DNA of 64,000 nt from Roseiarcus sp963753135 (lineage in GTDB: Bacteria; Pseudomonadota; Alphaproteobacteria; Rhizobiales; Beijerinckiaceae), in assembly GCA_963753135.1 (NCBI GenBank), contig CAVWBA010000001.1, positions 496,001-560,000 of the forward strand. Direction: 5' to 3'. The notes under the pieces are model-generated. The model had not been told where the DNA came from. It saw only the letters and a program-made list of their open reading frames with translations, and did no database searches. Positions 53,864 to 62,894 of the stretch are shown piece after piece. Numbering within the stretch: the first letter of the stretch is position 1; every line of letters begins with the position of its first letter. The position numbers were made by a program, and so were the translations under genes.

Positions 53864-56137
53864 ATGGGGGAGACGCCGCGAGCGGGATCAGCGATGTTCG
53901 GCCGAGGCGGCAAGAAAACCCGGACGCGGATCGAGCCGCGCCTCGATTGGCGCGGCGGCGGCAGCGGCGCCGGAGGCGATCTTCGCGCCGATCCCGCCGA
54001 CCGCCCGCCCACGAGCCGCAAGAGAAAGAACGCCCCATCGCGATCCGCCTCGAGCGTGAAGCGCGGCAAGCGGCGCCGTTCCCTCATCGGCCACCTCGCC
54101 TATTGGGGCGCAGTGCTCTCAGTTTGGGGCGCCATCTTCCTCGCCGGGCTCTTCGCCTATTACGCGAGCCAGTTGCCGCCGATTGATCAGCTCGCGGTGC
54201 CCAAACGGCCGCCCAATATCGCCATTCTCTCCGATGACGGCTCGCTCATCGCCAATCGCGGCGACACCGGCGGCCCAGCGGTCAGGCTCATCGACCTGCC
54301 GCCCTATCTGCCCAAGGCGTTCGTGGCCATCGAAGACAAGCGGTTCTACGAGCACAATGGCGTCGATCCGATCGGCATGTCGCGCGCCCTTCTGCGCGAC
54401 ATCGCCGGCGGCGGCAGCGTTGAGGGCGGCTCGACGCTGACCCAGCAACTCGCCAAGAATCTGTTCCTGACCCAGGAGCGCACCCTGTCGCGCAAAATCC
54501 AGGAGGCGATCCTCGCATTCTGGCTCGAGCGCCGCTACTCGAAGGACCAGATCCTCGAACTCTATCTCAACCGCGTCTATTTCGGCTCGGGCGCCTACGG
54601 GGTCGAAGCGGCGGCGCAGAAATATTTCGGCAAGAGCGCCCGGTTCGTGACGCTGTCGGAAGCTGCGGTGCTTGCCGGCCTCATGAAATCGCCGACCAAG
54701 CTTGCGCCCAACCGAAACCTTGCGGGGGCCAACGAGCGCGCCGCACAGGTCATTACGGCGATGGCCGAGCAGGGCCATATCACCGAGGCGATGGCCAAGG
54801 CCGCGCTCGCCAATCCGGCGCAAGTCAAGCATGACAAGAGCGCAGGCTCGATCAACTATGCCGCCGACTATGTGATGGACGCGCTCGCCGACACGGTCGG
54901 CGCGATCGATGAGGACATCGTGGTGACGACCACGATCAATCTCAAGATGCAGGGCGAGGCCGAGCGGGCGCTGACTGAGGAACTCAATGCGAAAGGCGCG
55001 AAGTTCGGGGTCGAGCAAGGGGCGCTGGTGGCGCTCGATCCCAATGGCGCGATCAAGGCGATGGTCGGCGGGCGCAACTATGCCGACAGCCAGTTCAATC
55101 GTGCGGTCGCGGCCAAGCGCCAGCCCGGCTCGTCGTTCAAGCCCTTCGTCTATCTGGCGGCGCTGGAGAAGGGCCTCACTCCCGACACGGTGCGGGAGGA
55201 CGCGCCGATCACGGTCAAAGGCTGGAGCCCAGAAAATTACTCGCGCGAATATTTCGGGCCGGTGACGCTAACCAAGGCGCTGGCGCTCTCGCTCAATACG
55301 GTCGCGGTGCGCCTTGGACTGGAAGTCGGGCCGAAGACGGTGGTCGCGGTCGCGCATCGACTTGGCATCACGTCCGACCTCGACCCTGTCCCCTCGATCG
55401 CGCTCGGCTCCTCGGACGTGACGCCGCTCGAAATGGTTTCCGCCTATGCGGCCTTCGCCAATGGCGGCCTGGGCGTCCAACCGCATGTGATCGCGCGGGT
55501 GCGCACGGCGAACGGAAAGCAGCTCTATGCACGGCGCAATGCGAATTTTGGCCGCGTGATCGAGCCGCAATACGTCGCGATGATGAACCAGATGATGGAG
55601 GAGACGCTCTTGACTGGGACCGCCCGCAAAGCCGAGCTGCCGGGTTGGCAGGCCGCGGGCAAAACCGGAACGAGCCAGGATTGGCGCGACGCCTGGTTCC
55701 TCGGCTACACAAGCTATCTTGTCGCCGGAGTGTGGCTCGGCAACGACAACTCTTCACCGACCAAGAAAGTGTCGGGCGGCAATTTGCCGGTCGAAATCTG
55801 GAGCCGGTTCATGAAGGCCGCGCATGAGGGCGTGCCCGTCGTCGGCCTGCCGGTCGGGACATGGCGCAGCGCCGAGGCGCAGAATCCGGACGCTTCGCCC
55901 TCGCCTCCGCTCAATCTCACAGGCTCCCAGATGGGGACTGGCGGACGCGGAGGGCGTCCACCGCAGCCAGCGCCCCCGCCCGAGGCCTTCGCGCCGCAGC
56001 CAAGAGTCGCTGGCCCCCGCGGGGCCCGCCCCGCGGAAGACGGGGGCCTGCTTCCCCCGGCCGAGATTCCGAATGGCGGCCGCGGCTCTGCTCCACGCGA
56101 CAAGGGGCTGCTCGACAAGCTGTTCGGAACGTTGTGA
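53864..56137 (+). CDS. mrcA: Penicillin-binding protein 1A
   Basis: Class A PBP of 757 residues from ATG 53864 (GAGG 7 bases upstream); an earlier in-frame start adds a basic leader that is probably not translated. A cytoplasmic Arg/Lys-rich tail precedes one membrane anchor ('LIGHLAYWGAVLSVWGAIFL'). The transglycosylase domain has 'EDKRFYEHNGVDPIG' and 'GGSTLTQQLAKNLFL'. The transpeptidase domain has SxxK in 'GSSFKPFVYL', SxN in 'SLNTVAVRL' and KTG in 'GKTGTSQDWRDAW'. The C-terminus is a Pro/Gly-rich tail. Intact; builds peptidoglycan in the periplasm. Confidence 0.93.
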   Translation: MGETPRAGSAMFGRGGKKTRTRIEPRLDWRGGGSGAGGDLRADPADRPPTSRKRKNAPSRSASSVKRGKRRRSLIGHLAYWGAVLSVWGAIFLAGLFAYYASQLPPIDQLAVPKRPPNIAILSDDGSLIANRGDTGGPAVRLIDLPPYLPKAFVAIEDKRFYEHNGVDPIGMSRALLRDIAGGGSVEGGSTLTQQLAKNLFLTQERTLSRKIQEAILAFWLERRYSKDQILELYLNRVYFGSGAYGVEAAAQKYFGKSARFVTLSEAAVLAGLMKSPTKLAPNRNLAGANERAAQVITAMAEQGHITEAMAKAALANPAQVKHDKSAGSINYAADYVMDALADTVGAIDEDIVVTTTINLKMQGEAERALTEELNAKGAKFGVEQGALVALDPNGAIKAMVGGRNYADSQFNRAVAAKRQPGSSFKPFVYLAALEKGLTPDTVREDAPITVKGWSPENYSREYFGPVTLTKALALSLNTVAVRLGLEVGPKTVVAVAHRLGITSDLDPVPSIALGSSDVTPLEMVSAYAAFANGGLGVQPHVIARVRTANGKQLYARRNANFGRVIEPQYVAMMNQMMEETLLTGTARKAELPGWQAAGKTGTSQDWRDAWFLGYTSYLVAGVWLGNDNSSPTKKVSGGNLPVEIWSRFMKAAHEGVPVVGLPVGTWRSAEAQNPDASPSPPLNLTGSQMGTGGRGGRPPQPAPPPEAFAPQPRVAGPRGARPAEDGGLLPPAEIPNGGRGSAPRDKGLLDKLFGTL

Positions 56138-56217
56138 GGAGCGGCACGACCGTTGCTTTGACGCCGTGAGGGCGCCAATCTGAAGCTGCGCATCCAGTGA
56201 GTGGAGCAGTTCGATCC

Positions 56218-56945
56218 ATGTCGAAACGACTCGTCGCATGCGTGGCGTTGATCGCTCGGGCTTTCGCTCGGCGGGAGCCCACGCCGATACCCTGCCGCTG
56301 CCCGACAACCTGACCGGATTCAGCACCCGCGACGGCGAAGTCTATTTCGCCGAGAGCGACGCGCGCGAGGCCTATTTTCCGCTCGCGGACAACTTCCTGA
56401 CCCAGAAGACCCAGTCCTATTGCGGCGTCGCCAGCATCGTCATGGTGTTGAACGCGCTTGGGCTGCCCGCGCCGGCGGTTCCCGAATATGCGCCTTACCG
56501 CACCTTCACCCAGGACAACGTCTTGAGCGAACGAACGGACGCTGTCCTGCCGCGCGAGACCTTGGCGCGGCAGGGCATGACTCTCGATCAGCTCGGCGGG
56601 ATTCTCGTCACACAGCCGGTTCATGCGGAAGTCCATCATGCGTCGGACAGCTCGGTCGACGAGTTCCGCAAGCTGGCCAGCGCCTATCTTCGCGAGCCGG
56701 GCCATTTCGTGATCGTCAACTACCTGCGCAAGGCGATGGGCGAGCAGATCGGCGGCCATATATCGCCGCTCGCCGCCTATGACGGAAAAGCCGACCGCTT
56801 TCTCATCCTCGACGTGGCGCGCTACAAATACCCGCCGGTCTGGGTGAAGACGGCCGACATGTTCGCAGCGATGAACACGCCCGACGCCGCCAACGACAAC
56901 AAGACCCGCGGCTTTGTGCTGGTGACGGCGGCGAGTGTTCAATAG
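56218..56945 (+). CDS. Phytochelatin synthase family protein (frameshifted signal peptide)
   Basis: A papain-like gamma-glutamylcysteine transpeptidase or glutathione hydrolase of prokaryotic PCS type. The catalytic triad is visible: Cys in 'TQSYCGVASIVMVLNALG', His in 'GGHISPLAAYD', Asp in 'FLILDVARYKYPPVWV'. ATG 56218 begins 'MSKRLVACVALIA'. Two extra bases (near 56256 and 56279) break what would read '...AGLSLGGSHADTLPLPDN', a normal signal peptide. Mature protein about 220 residues, probably periplasmic. Bacterial members mostly hydrolyse glutathione to gamma-EC. Confidence 0.85.
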
Positions 56946-57024
56946 CGGCGCCGCGCCTCGTCATGTCTCGATCGCTTTCCCCCGGACTTGGCCCGAGGGA
57001 AAGCGATGAGTTGTTCCCCGGCCT

Positions 57025-58114
57025 TTACATTTCGACGCCGCGTGTGCCGACGTCTATCGCATAGACCGACGTGCTGGCGCAGATGAATAGCCGATTGTGA
57101 TGGTGGCCGCCGAAGCACAGGTTGGCGGCCACTTCTGGCACCACGATCGCACCGAGCGGCGTGCCGTCGGGGGCGAACACGCGCACCCCGTTCAGCGCAT
57201 GGTTCGGCGACCAGCCGCCGGCCGCCCAGATGTTGCCATCCTCGTCGGCGCGGATATCATCGGCAATGTAAGGCTGAGGCACGTCCTTGAAATCGTGCAA
57301 GAGCTTTCCGTTTGAGAGCTTGCCGTCGTCGCTCAACGTCGTAAACGCGGATAATGGTTTGCTTGAAGGGGCCGCCCAGCGCACCGGTGTCGGTCACATA
57401 GAACTTCTTCTCGTCGGGCGAGAAGCAAAGGCCGTTCGGCATGCTGAAGTCGCCGACCACGACATCCATCTTCCCGCTCTTTGGATCGAGCCGATAGACA
57501 TTGCGCGGCAGCTCCGCCTCCTCGCGATTCCCCTCGTGGTCGCCGCCGATGCCATAGCTCGGGTCGGTGAACCAGACGGTGCCGTCGGACTTGACAATCA
57601 CGCCGTTCGGCGAATTGAGCGGCTTGCCGTTGAACTTGTCGGCGAGCGTCGTGATCGTTCCGTCAAACTCGGTGCGGGTGACGCGGCGCGTGCCCTGTTC
57701 GCAGGAGACGAGGCGGCCCTGGCGGTCGCGGGTGTTGCCGTTGGTGAAATTGGACGGCTGGCGGAACACTTGCGTTTTGCCAGTCGTGACGTCGTAGGCC
57801 ATCAGCCGGTCGTTCGGGATGTCGCTGAAAATGAGCCGTTGCTGATCGCCGAACCATACCGGCCCCTCGGTCCAGACGCCCCCGGTCCAGATGCGCACCA
57901 AGCCGGTCGTGCCGGCGCTGTATTTGGCGAAGCGCGGGTCGAAAACCTCGAAAGCGGGATCGGGATAGATCGCGGTCGAGGGATCGTTCCAGTCACGGGC
58001 CGGGGGCATTGTGCCCGCCGGGTCGGGCATGTTGCTCTGCGCAAGGGCGGGCACTGCGGCGACCGATGACGCAGCCGCAACCGCTGCCGAACGCAAAAAA
58101 TCGCGTCGATCCAT
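57025..58114 (-). CDS. Tat-exported SMP-30/gluconolactonase-like protein (frameshifted)
   Basis: Calcium-dependent lactonase-like beta propeller, about 362 residues joined. The N-terminus 'MDRRDFLRSAAVAAASSV' is a twin-arginine signal peptide. The body shows 'VWFGDQQRLIFSDIPNDRLM', 'NGVIVKSDGTVWFTDPSYGI' and 'GLCFSPDEKKFYVTDTG'. An extra base near 57338 breaks 'IIRVYDV/SDDGKLSNGKLLHDF'; the end 'ANLCFGGHHHNRLFICAST' is in the other frame. Likely hydrolyses a sugar lactone in the periplasm. A second Tat-type protein (cupin, 58286) lies upstream on the same strand. Confidence 0.85.
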
Positions 58115-58285
58115 GTACGTTTCCTCCTATGCCATCTTTTTTGGCGAGCCGAGACTAGTCGCGGCGGCAGGAGCGACGCAAGCGACTTGCGAGAAGCTGT
58201 CTGCGATTCTTCGGGAATATTTCCCGCAATCGTCGGCGCACCACAGCGATCGGCTAGGGTCCACGCCCATTAGACGGGCGAGAAT

Positions 58286-58804
58286 TCAGACTTCCCGCCA
58301 GCCCGGCTTCGTTGGATCGGTCAGGTGGTAAGTGATCGGCCCGATGCCGGAGATGGCGATGATCGCCGGCTCGGCCACGCCTTTCTTGACCCCATCATAG
58401 TGAGGGGTCTTCGCCACCCGGCGAACGAACGAACCTGCCGGAACAGGAACTGTGGCTTCAGGAGCGAAGTCCTCGCCACTCGCAACGTACCATGTGCCCG
58501 ACATGACGACGTAAAGCCGGTCGGTCTCGTACCAATGCGGAGCGCTCATGTAGCCCGGGTGCCACCGAACGAGCACGAAATATTGGCCAGGAGCGTGGAT
58601 GTCGCTGAACATGTTGGCCGATTCCGCCATTCCCGGCGGGAAGTTGTAAAGCGGCTTCCACGGGATTTCGTCCGGACGTGTGATGATGGTCATTGTCGGA
58701 TCGACGCCCGCGGCTTGTACCGGCTTCGGACGGAGCGCCATGGCCGCCATCGCCAGCAGGGGTCCGGCGACCAGATCGCGTCTGCGCATTTCTAATATGT
58801 TCAT
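58286..58804 (-). CDS. Tat-exported cupin-domain protein
   Basis: A 172-residue protein with a twin-arginine-like leader ('MRRRDLVAGPLLAMAAMAL', cleaved after 'VQA'). The cupin barrel has 'GYMSAPHWYETDRLYVVMSG' (motif 1 with His and Glu ligands) and 'VPVPAGSFVRRVAKTPHYDG' (motif 2). Either ATG 58804 or 58789 could start it. It lies 171 bases upstream of the SMP-30 gene. The ligand or reaction is unknown; pairing with a lactonase suggests sugar or aldonate metabolism outside the cytoplasm. Confidence 0.78.
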   Translation of the reverse strand: MNILEMRRRDLVAGPLLAMAAMALRPKPVQAAGVDPTMTIITRPDEIPWKPLYNFPPGMAESANMFSDIHAPGQYFVLVRWHPGYMSAPHWYETDRLYVVMSGTWYVASGEDFAPEATVPVPAGSFVRRVAKTPHYDGVKKGVAEPAIIAISGIGPITYHLTDPTKPGWREV

Positions 58805-59113
58805 GGCCTTGCTTCCCTTATGTCAGTCCTATTGTCATCAACGGGCTCGCCGCATGAAGAGGCAGCCGCGCAATTTTTTATGACGCCGCTTGAGCGCAAA
58901 TGCGAACTCGGCGCAAATCGGCCTGATGTTATTGACTTAGACTATATTATTATATGCCGTCGGTTTCCGGGAAGGAGGGCTCGCAATAGCTGCTTCCGCA
59001 AGCGCTACACCGGCTCAGCCTTGCGAGGGAACCTGCTGGCTTATTGAGCCATAATCAAGCAGCACGGCTTGCTTGAGTTGCGATAAACAGCCCAAAAGCT
59101 TATCTACCCGCCT
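58805..59113. promoter_or_regulatory. Divergent region, cupin / ribBX
   Basis: 309 bases with an AT-rich core ('TTATTGACTTAGACTATATTATTATATGCC', 58929-58958) that should carry promoter elements. I do not see the conserved boxes of an FMN riboswitch upstream of the riboflavin gene. Confidence 0.4.
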
Positions 59114-60397
59114 ATGAAGCTCGGCGATTGGCTTAAGCGTAACCAGGTGTCGCGCACGGATTTCGCGCGCCGCATCGGCGTTTCGCCCGGCGCGGTGACC
59201 CTGATCTGCCGTGAACACGGGTCTTGGCTCTCGCGCGAAACCGCCGAGCGGATCGTCGCCGAGACGCAAGGGGCCGTCACGCCCAACGATTTTCTCGCCG
59301 CGGCGCCCAGGAGACTCGATATGCTCAATCCCGTCGCAGACGCCATCGAGGCCTTCGCTCGCGGCGAGATCGTCGCGGTCACCGACGATGACGATCGCGA
59401 AAACGAGGGCGACCTGATCGTCGCCGCTTCGCTCTGCACTACCGAGAAGATGGCGTTCATCATCCGCAATTGCTGCGGCATCGTCTGCGCGCCCCTGACC
59501 GGCGACGACGCGCGCCGGCTCAATCTTGCTCCGATGGTGGCGGTCAACGACGCGCCGCTCGGCACCGCCTTCACCGTCTCGGTCGACGTGCGCCATGGGC
59601 TCACGACCGGCATTTCGGCCGAACAGCGCACCAACACCGTGCGCGCGCTCGCCAATCGCAACATGGGCGCAAGCGATTTCGTCCGCCCCGGCCACGTGTT
59701 TCCATTGGTCGCCAAGGATGGCGGCGTGCTCATGCGCTCCGGCCATACCGAGGCCGCGGTCGACCTTTGCAAGCTCGCCGGTCTGTCGCCGGTCGCCGTC
59801 ATCTGCGAACTCGCCAATGACGACGGCACGGTGATGGTCGGGCGCCAGGTCGAGGCCTTCGCCGAAAAGCATAAGATCAAGCGCATTTCAGTCGCGGATC
59901 TCATCGCCTACCGGCAGGCGCGCGAGAAGCTGGTCGAGCGGGTCGCCTGCTTTCCGATCGAGACGCCGATCGGCGAGCTTCAGGGCTACGCCTATCGCAC
60001 CCCGTTCGATCCCGTCCTGCATTTTGCCTTCGTTCATGGGAGCATCGGCGACGGGCGCGACGTGCCGGCGCGGCTGCATCGGGCCGACATTCTGAGCGAC
60101 ATTTTCGGCTCGGGCCCCATCCCGAAGGTGTTGAGCCGCTTCAAGGCGGAGGGGCGCGGCGCGCTCGTCTACCTGCGCGACGGCGCGGCGGGGGTGCCGG
60201 CGAACTTCGGCGGGGCCCACCCGACGGGCTCCGACGATGCGCGTGAGACCCAGTGGCGCGAGGTCGGACTGGGCGCACAAATCCTGCGCGACCTGGGCGT
60301 GAATTCGATCCGGCTGCGCACCGACAATCCCCGCACCTATGTCGGGCTTTCCGGCTTCGGCATCGAGATCGCCGCGGTCGAGCCGATCGACGGCTGA
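59114..60397 (+). CDS. ribB: 3,4-dihydroxy-2-butanone-4-phosphate synthase, RibBX type
   Basis: A 427-residue riboflavin protein. Residues 1-62 form a Cro-like helix-turn-helix ('SRTDFARRIGVSPGAVTLIC'). Residues about 70-280 are a complete RibB domain: 'DDDDRENEGDLIVAA' (metal-binding acidic loop), 'RNCCGIVCAPL', 'RPGHVFPLVAKDGGVLMRSG' and 'HTEAAVDLCKLAG'. Residues about 290-427 resemble GTP cyclohydrolase II but lack its zinc cysteines ('LHRADILSDIFGS' where RibA has VHSECLTGDxFGS), so RibA activity is not expected. This matches the RibBX architecture known in proteobacteria. It makes the four-carbon precursor from ribulose-5-P. Confidence 0.87.
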   Translation: MKLGDWLKRNQVSRTDFARRIGVSPGAVTLICREHGSWLSRETAERIVAETQGAVTPNDFLAAAPRRLDMLNPVADAIEAFARGEIVAVTDDDDRENEGDLIVAASLCTTEKMAFIIRNCCGIVCAPLTGDDARRLNLAPMVAVNDAPLGTAFTVSVDVRHGLTTGISAEQRTNTVRALANRNMGASDFVRPGHVFPLVAKDGGVLMRSGHTEAAVDLCKLAGLSPVAVICELANDDGTVMVGRQVEAFAEKHKIKRISVADLIAYRQAREKLVERVACFPIETPIGELQGYAYRTPFDPVLHFAFVHGSIGDGRDVPARLHRADILSDIFGSGPIPKVLSRFKAEGRGALVYLRDGAAGVPANFGGAHPTGSDDARETQWREVGLGAQILRDLGVNSIRLRTDNPRTYVGLSGFGIEIAAVEPIDG

Positions 60398-60593
60398 GCC
60401 TCCGCCCGGACGTCTCGGCAAGGCGGCGTGCAGTCCGCTGCGGAGCCATCAATGCAACCAAGGCGCGAAATTGTTGCAAGCAAATACAAATAAATCGGCC
60501 CTAGATTTATCAATGGGTTACGGCCGATGGTCGGGCTGAAGGCGTCGTTTATCCGTCTTGCCCCGCGTGTCGGGCGCCGCTAGAGGGCACGAG

Positions 60594-62693
60594 ATGCGTC
60601 CCTCGGCTCTCGATCCGCTGTTCGCGCCCGCCGGCGCCCTGCCGGGGATCGGGCCGAAGAACGCGAAGCTGTTCGACCGCCTGCTCGATAAGCCTCAAGG
60701 CGCGCGGGTGGTCGACGTGCTCTTCCACCTGCCGCAGGCGACCGTCGATCGCCGCGCGCGACCCAAGATCCGCGACGCGGCTCCCGGCACGATCGTCACC
60801 ATCGAAGCCAAGGTGACCGAGCATCGCGGACCGCCGAACGCGCGTTCGCGGGCGCCGTTCAAGGTGCTGGTCGAGGACGAGACCGGGGACGTCGAGCTGG
60901 TCTTCTTCCTCGCCAATCACGAATGGGTGCGCTCGCGGCTGCCGGTCGGCGCGACGCGCTGGATTTCCGGCAAGCTCGAGCTCTGGGACGGCCGCCGCCA
61001 GATGGTGCATCCCGATCGAGTGATGAACGCGGAGGAACTCGATCGCCTCCCCTCGGTCGAGCCCGTCTATGGGCTGACCGAAGGTCTCTATCAGCGCGGG
61101 GTCGCCCGCGCCGCGGAGGGCGCGCTCAAGCGCCTGCCGCCGATGCCGGAATGGATCGGCGAGAAGACCTTAAGTGACCTCAACTTGCCGAGCTTCACGC
61201 AAGCGCTCACCGCGATGCACCGGCCCGCAACGCCTGAGGATGTCGACCCAGCGAGTTCGGCGGCGACGCGGCTTGCTTATGACGAGCTCTTGGCCAACCA
61301 GCTCGCGCTTCTGCTCATGCGCGCGCGCCTGCGCGTGATTCCCGGCCGCGCGCACAAGGCGGAAGGCGCTTTGGCGCGACGCCTCGAGGCCGCCCTGCCC
61401 TTTTCTCTGACGCGCGCGCAACGCCAGGCGATCGACGACATCCGCGCCGATCTCAGAGCCGAAAAGCGCATGCTGAGGCTCCTGCAGGGCGACGTCGGAT
61501 CAGGCAAGACCGTGGTTGCGCTGATGGCGATGGCGGAGGTGGTCGACGCGGGCAGACAGGCGGCGATGATGGCGCCGACCGAGATTCTCGCCCGCCAGCA
61601 CTACGAGCGCATGGCCCCGCTGGCGGCGAGCGCGGGCCTCCGCGTCGCGCTCTTAACCGGCCGCGACAAGGCGGCCGCCCGCCGCGCCTCGCTCGCCGCC
61701 CTGGCCGGGGGGACCATCGACATCGCCGTCGGCACCCATGCTCTGTTTCAGGAAAGCGTGGCCTTCGCCGATCTCGGGCTCGCGGTGGTCGACGAACAGC
61801 ATCGGTTCGGCGTCCGCCAACGCCTTGCGCTCGCTTCTAAGGGCGCCGCGGTCGATCTCCTGGTGATGACGGCGACGCCGATCCCACGTTCGCTCGTGCT
61901 CGCCTATTTCGGCGACATGGATGTGTCCGCTTTGCGCGAGAAGCCGCCGGGGCGTAAGCCCATCGATACGCGCATCTTGCCGATCGAACGAATCGACGAG
62001 GTGGTGGCGCGCCTTTCGCAGGCGCTCGCCTCCGGTGCGCGCGCCTACTGGATTTGTCCGCTTGGTGGAAGAGAGCGAGACGCTCGACGTCGCTGCGGCG
62101 GAAGAGCGCGCTCAAGCGCTCAGCGCCATGTTCGGCGACGCCGTCGGACTTGCGCATGGCAAATGGCCGGCCCCGAGCGGGACGCCGCCATGGAGCGGTT
62201 CCAGCGCGGGACCACGACCATCCTGGTCGCGACCACGGTGGTCGAGGTCGGCGTCGACGTGCCGGAGGCGACGATCATGATCGTCGAGCACGCCGAACGC
62301 TTCGGGCTCGCGCAATTGCATCAATTGCGCGGACGCGTTGGCCGCGGAGCGGGTCGCTCGTCCTGTCTGTTCCTTTACAGAGGACCGCTCGGCGAAGCGG
62401 CGCGCGCACGGCTCGAGATCCTGCGCGAGACCGAGGACGGATTCCGCATCGCCGAGGAAGATCTGAAGCTACGCGGCGAAGGCGACGTGCTCGGGGCCCG
62501 GCAGGCCGGCGCGCCCGGCTTTCGTTTCGCCCGGCTCGACATCCATAGCGGCCTCTTGGCGCGGGCGCGGGCGGAGGCTGAAGCCGCGCTCAAGCGCGAC
62601 GAGCGGCTCAAGGGCGAGGCGAATCGCGGCCTGAGGCTGCTCCTCTACCTCTTCGAGCGCGACGAGGCCGCCCGCCTGATCGAGGCCGGATGA
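60594..62693 (+). CDS. recG: ATP-dependent DNA helicase RecG (two compensating frameshifts)
   Basis: RecG of about 700 residues. The wedge domain is N-terminal ('LPGIGPKNAKLFDRLLD', 'DVLFHLPQATVDRR'). The helicase motor has Walker A 'LLQGDVGSGKTVVALMAMAE', 'MMAPTEILARQHYERM', 'VVDEQHRFGVRQRLAL' (DEQH) and 'VMTATPIPRSL'. From about 62062 to 62160 the raw frame is wrong; the correct protein ('VEESETLDVAAAEERAQALS') lies one frame over. A G insertion and a deleted A in 'GGCAAATGG' explain both ends. It then continues 'MAGPERDAAMERFQRG', 'HQLRGRVGRG' and a normal C-terminus. Branch migration at stalled forks. Confidence 0.9.
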   Translation: MRPSALDPLFAPAGALPGIGPKNAKLFDRLLDKPQGARVVDVLFHLPQATVDRRARPKIRDAAPGTIVTIEAKVTEHRGPPNARSRAPFKVLVEDETGDVELVFFLANHEWVRSRLPVGATRWISGKLELWDGRRQMVHPDRVMNAEELDRLPSVEPVYGLTEGLYQRGVARAAEGALKRLPPMPEWIGEKTLSDLNLPSFTQALTAMHRPATPEDVDPASSAATRLAYDELLANQLALLLMRARLRVIPGRAHKAEGALARRLEAALPFSLTRAQRQAIDDIRADLRAEKRMLRLLQGDVGSGKTVVALMAMAEVVDAGRQAAMMAPTEILARQHYERMAPLAASAGLRVALLTGRDKAAARRASLAALAGGTIDIAVGTHALFQESVAFADLGLAVVDEQHRFGVRQRLALASKGAAVDLLVMTATPIPRSLVLAYFGDMDVSALREKPPGRKPIDTRILPIERIDEVVARLSQALASGARAYWICPLGGRERDARRRCGGRARSSAQRHVRRRRRTCAWQMAGPERDAAMERFQRGTTTILVATTVVEVGVDVPEATIMIVEHAERFGLAQLHQLRGRVGRGAGRSSCLFLYRGPLGEAARARLEILRETEDGFRIAEEDLKLRGEGDVLGARQAGAPGFRFARLDIHSGLLARARAEAEAALKRDERLKGEANRGLRLLLYLFERDEAARLIEAG

Positions 62694-62894
62694 ACGGACG
62701 TTCAGACTAGCGCCTCCTGGCGATCAAATCCCGGTGAAAAGCCGGCCGATGTCATGTTTGTGAACGACTTAATGACTTCTGCCCGCTATATAGCCACACA
62801 ATGCAGCGACAGTGCTTCGAGGTCGCTGAATCACCTCCCCGTATGTTTGGAACCGATCAAGGAGTGGCGCGGTTTTTGCGCCGAGGCGTCTAAC

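Noticed and set aside
58884..59113. FMN riboswitch upstream of ribBX
   Set aside because: The conserved AGGGT and GATTCGG-type boxes of the RFN element could not be found.
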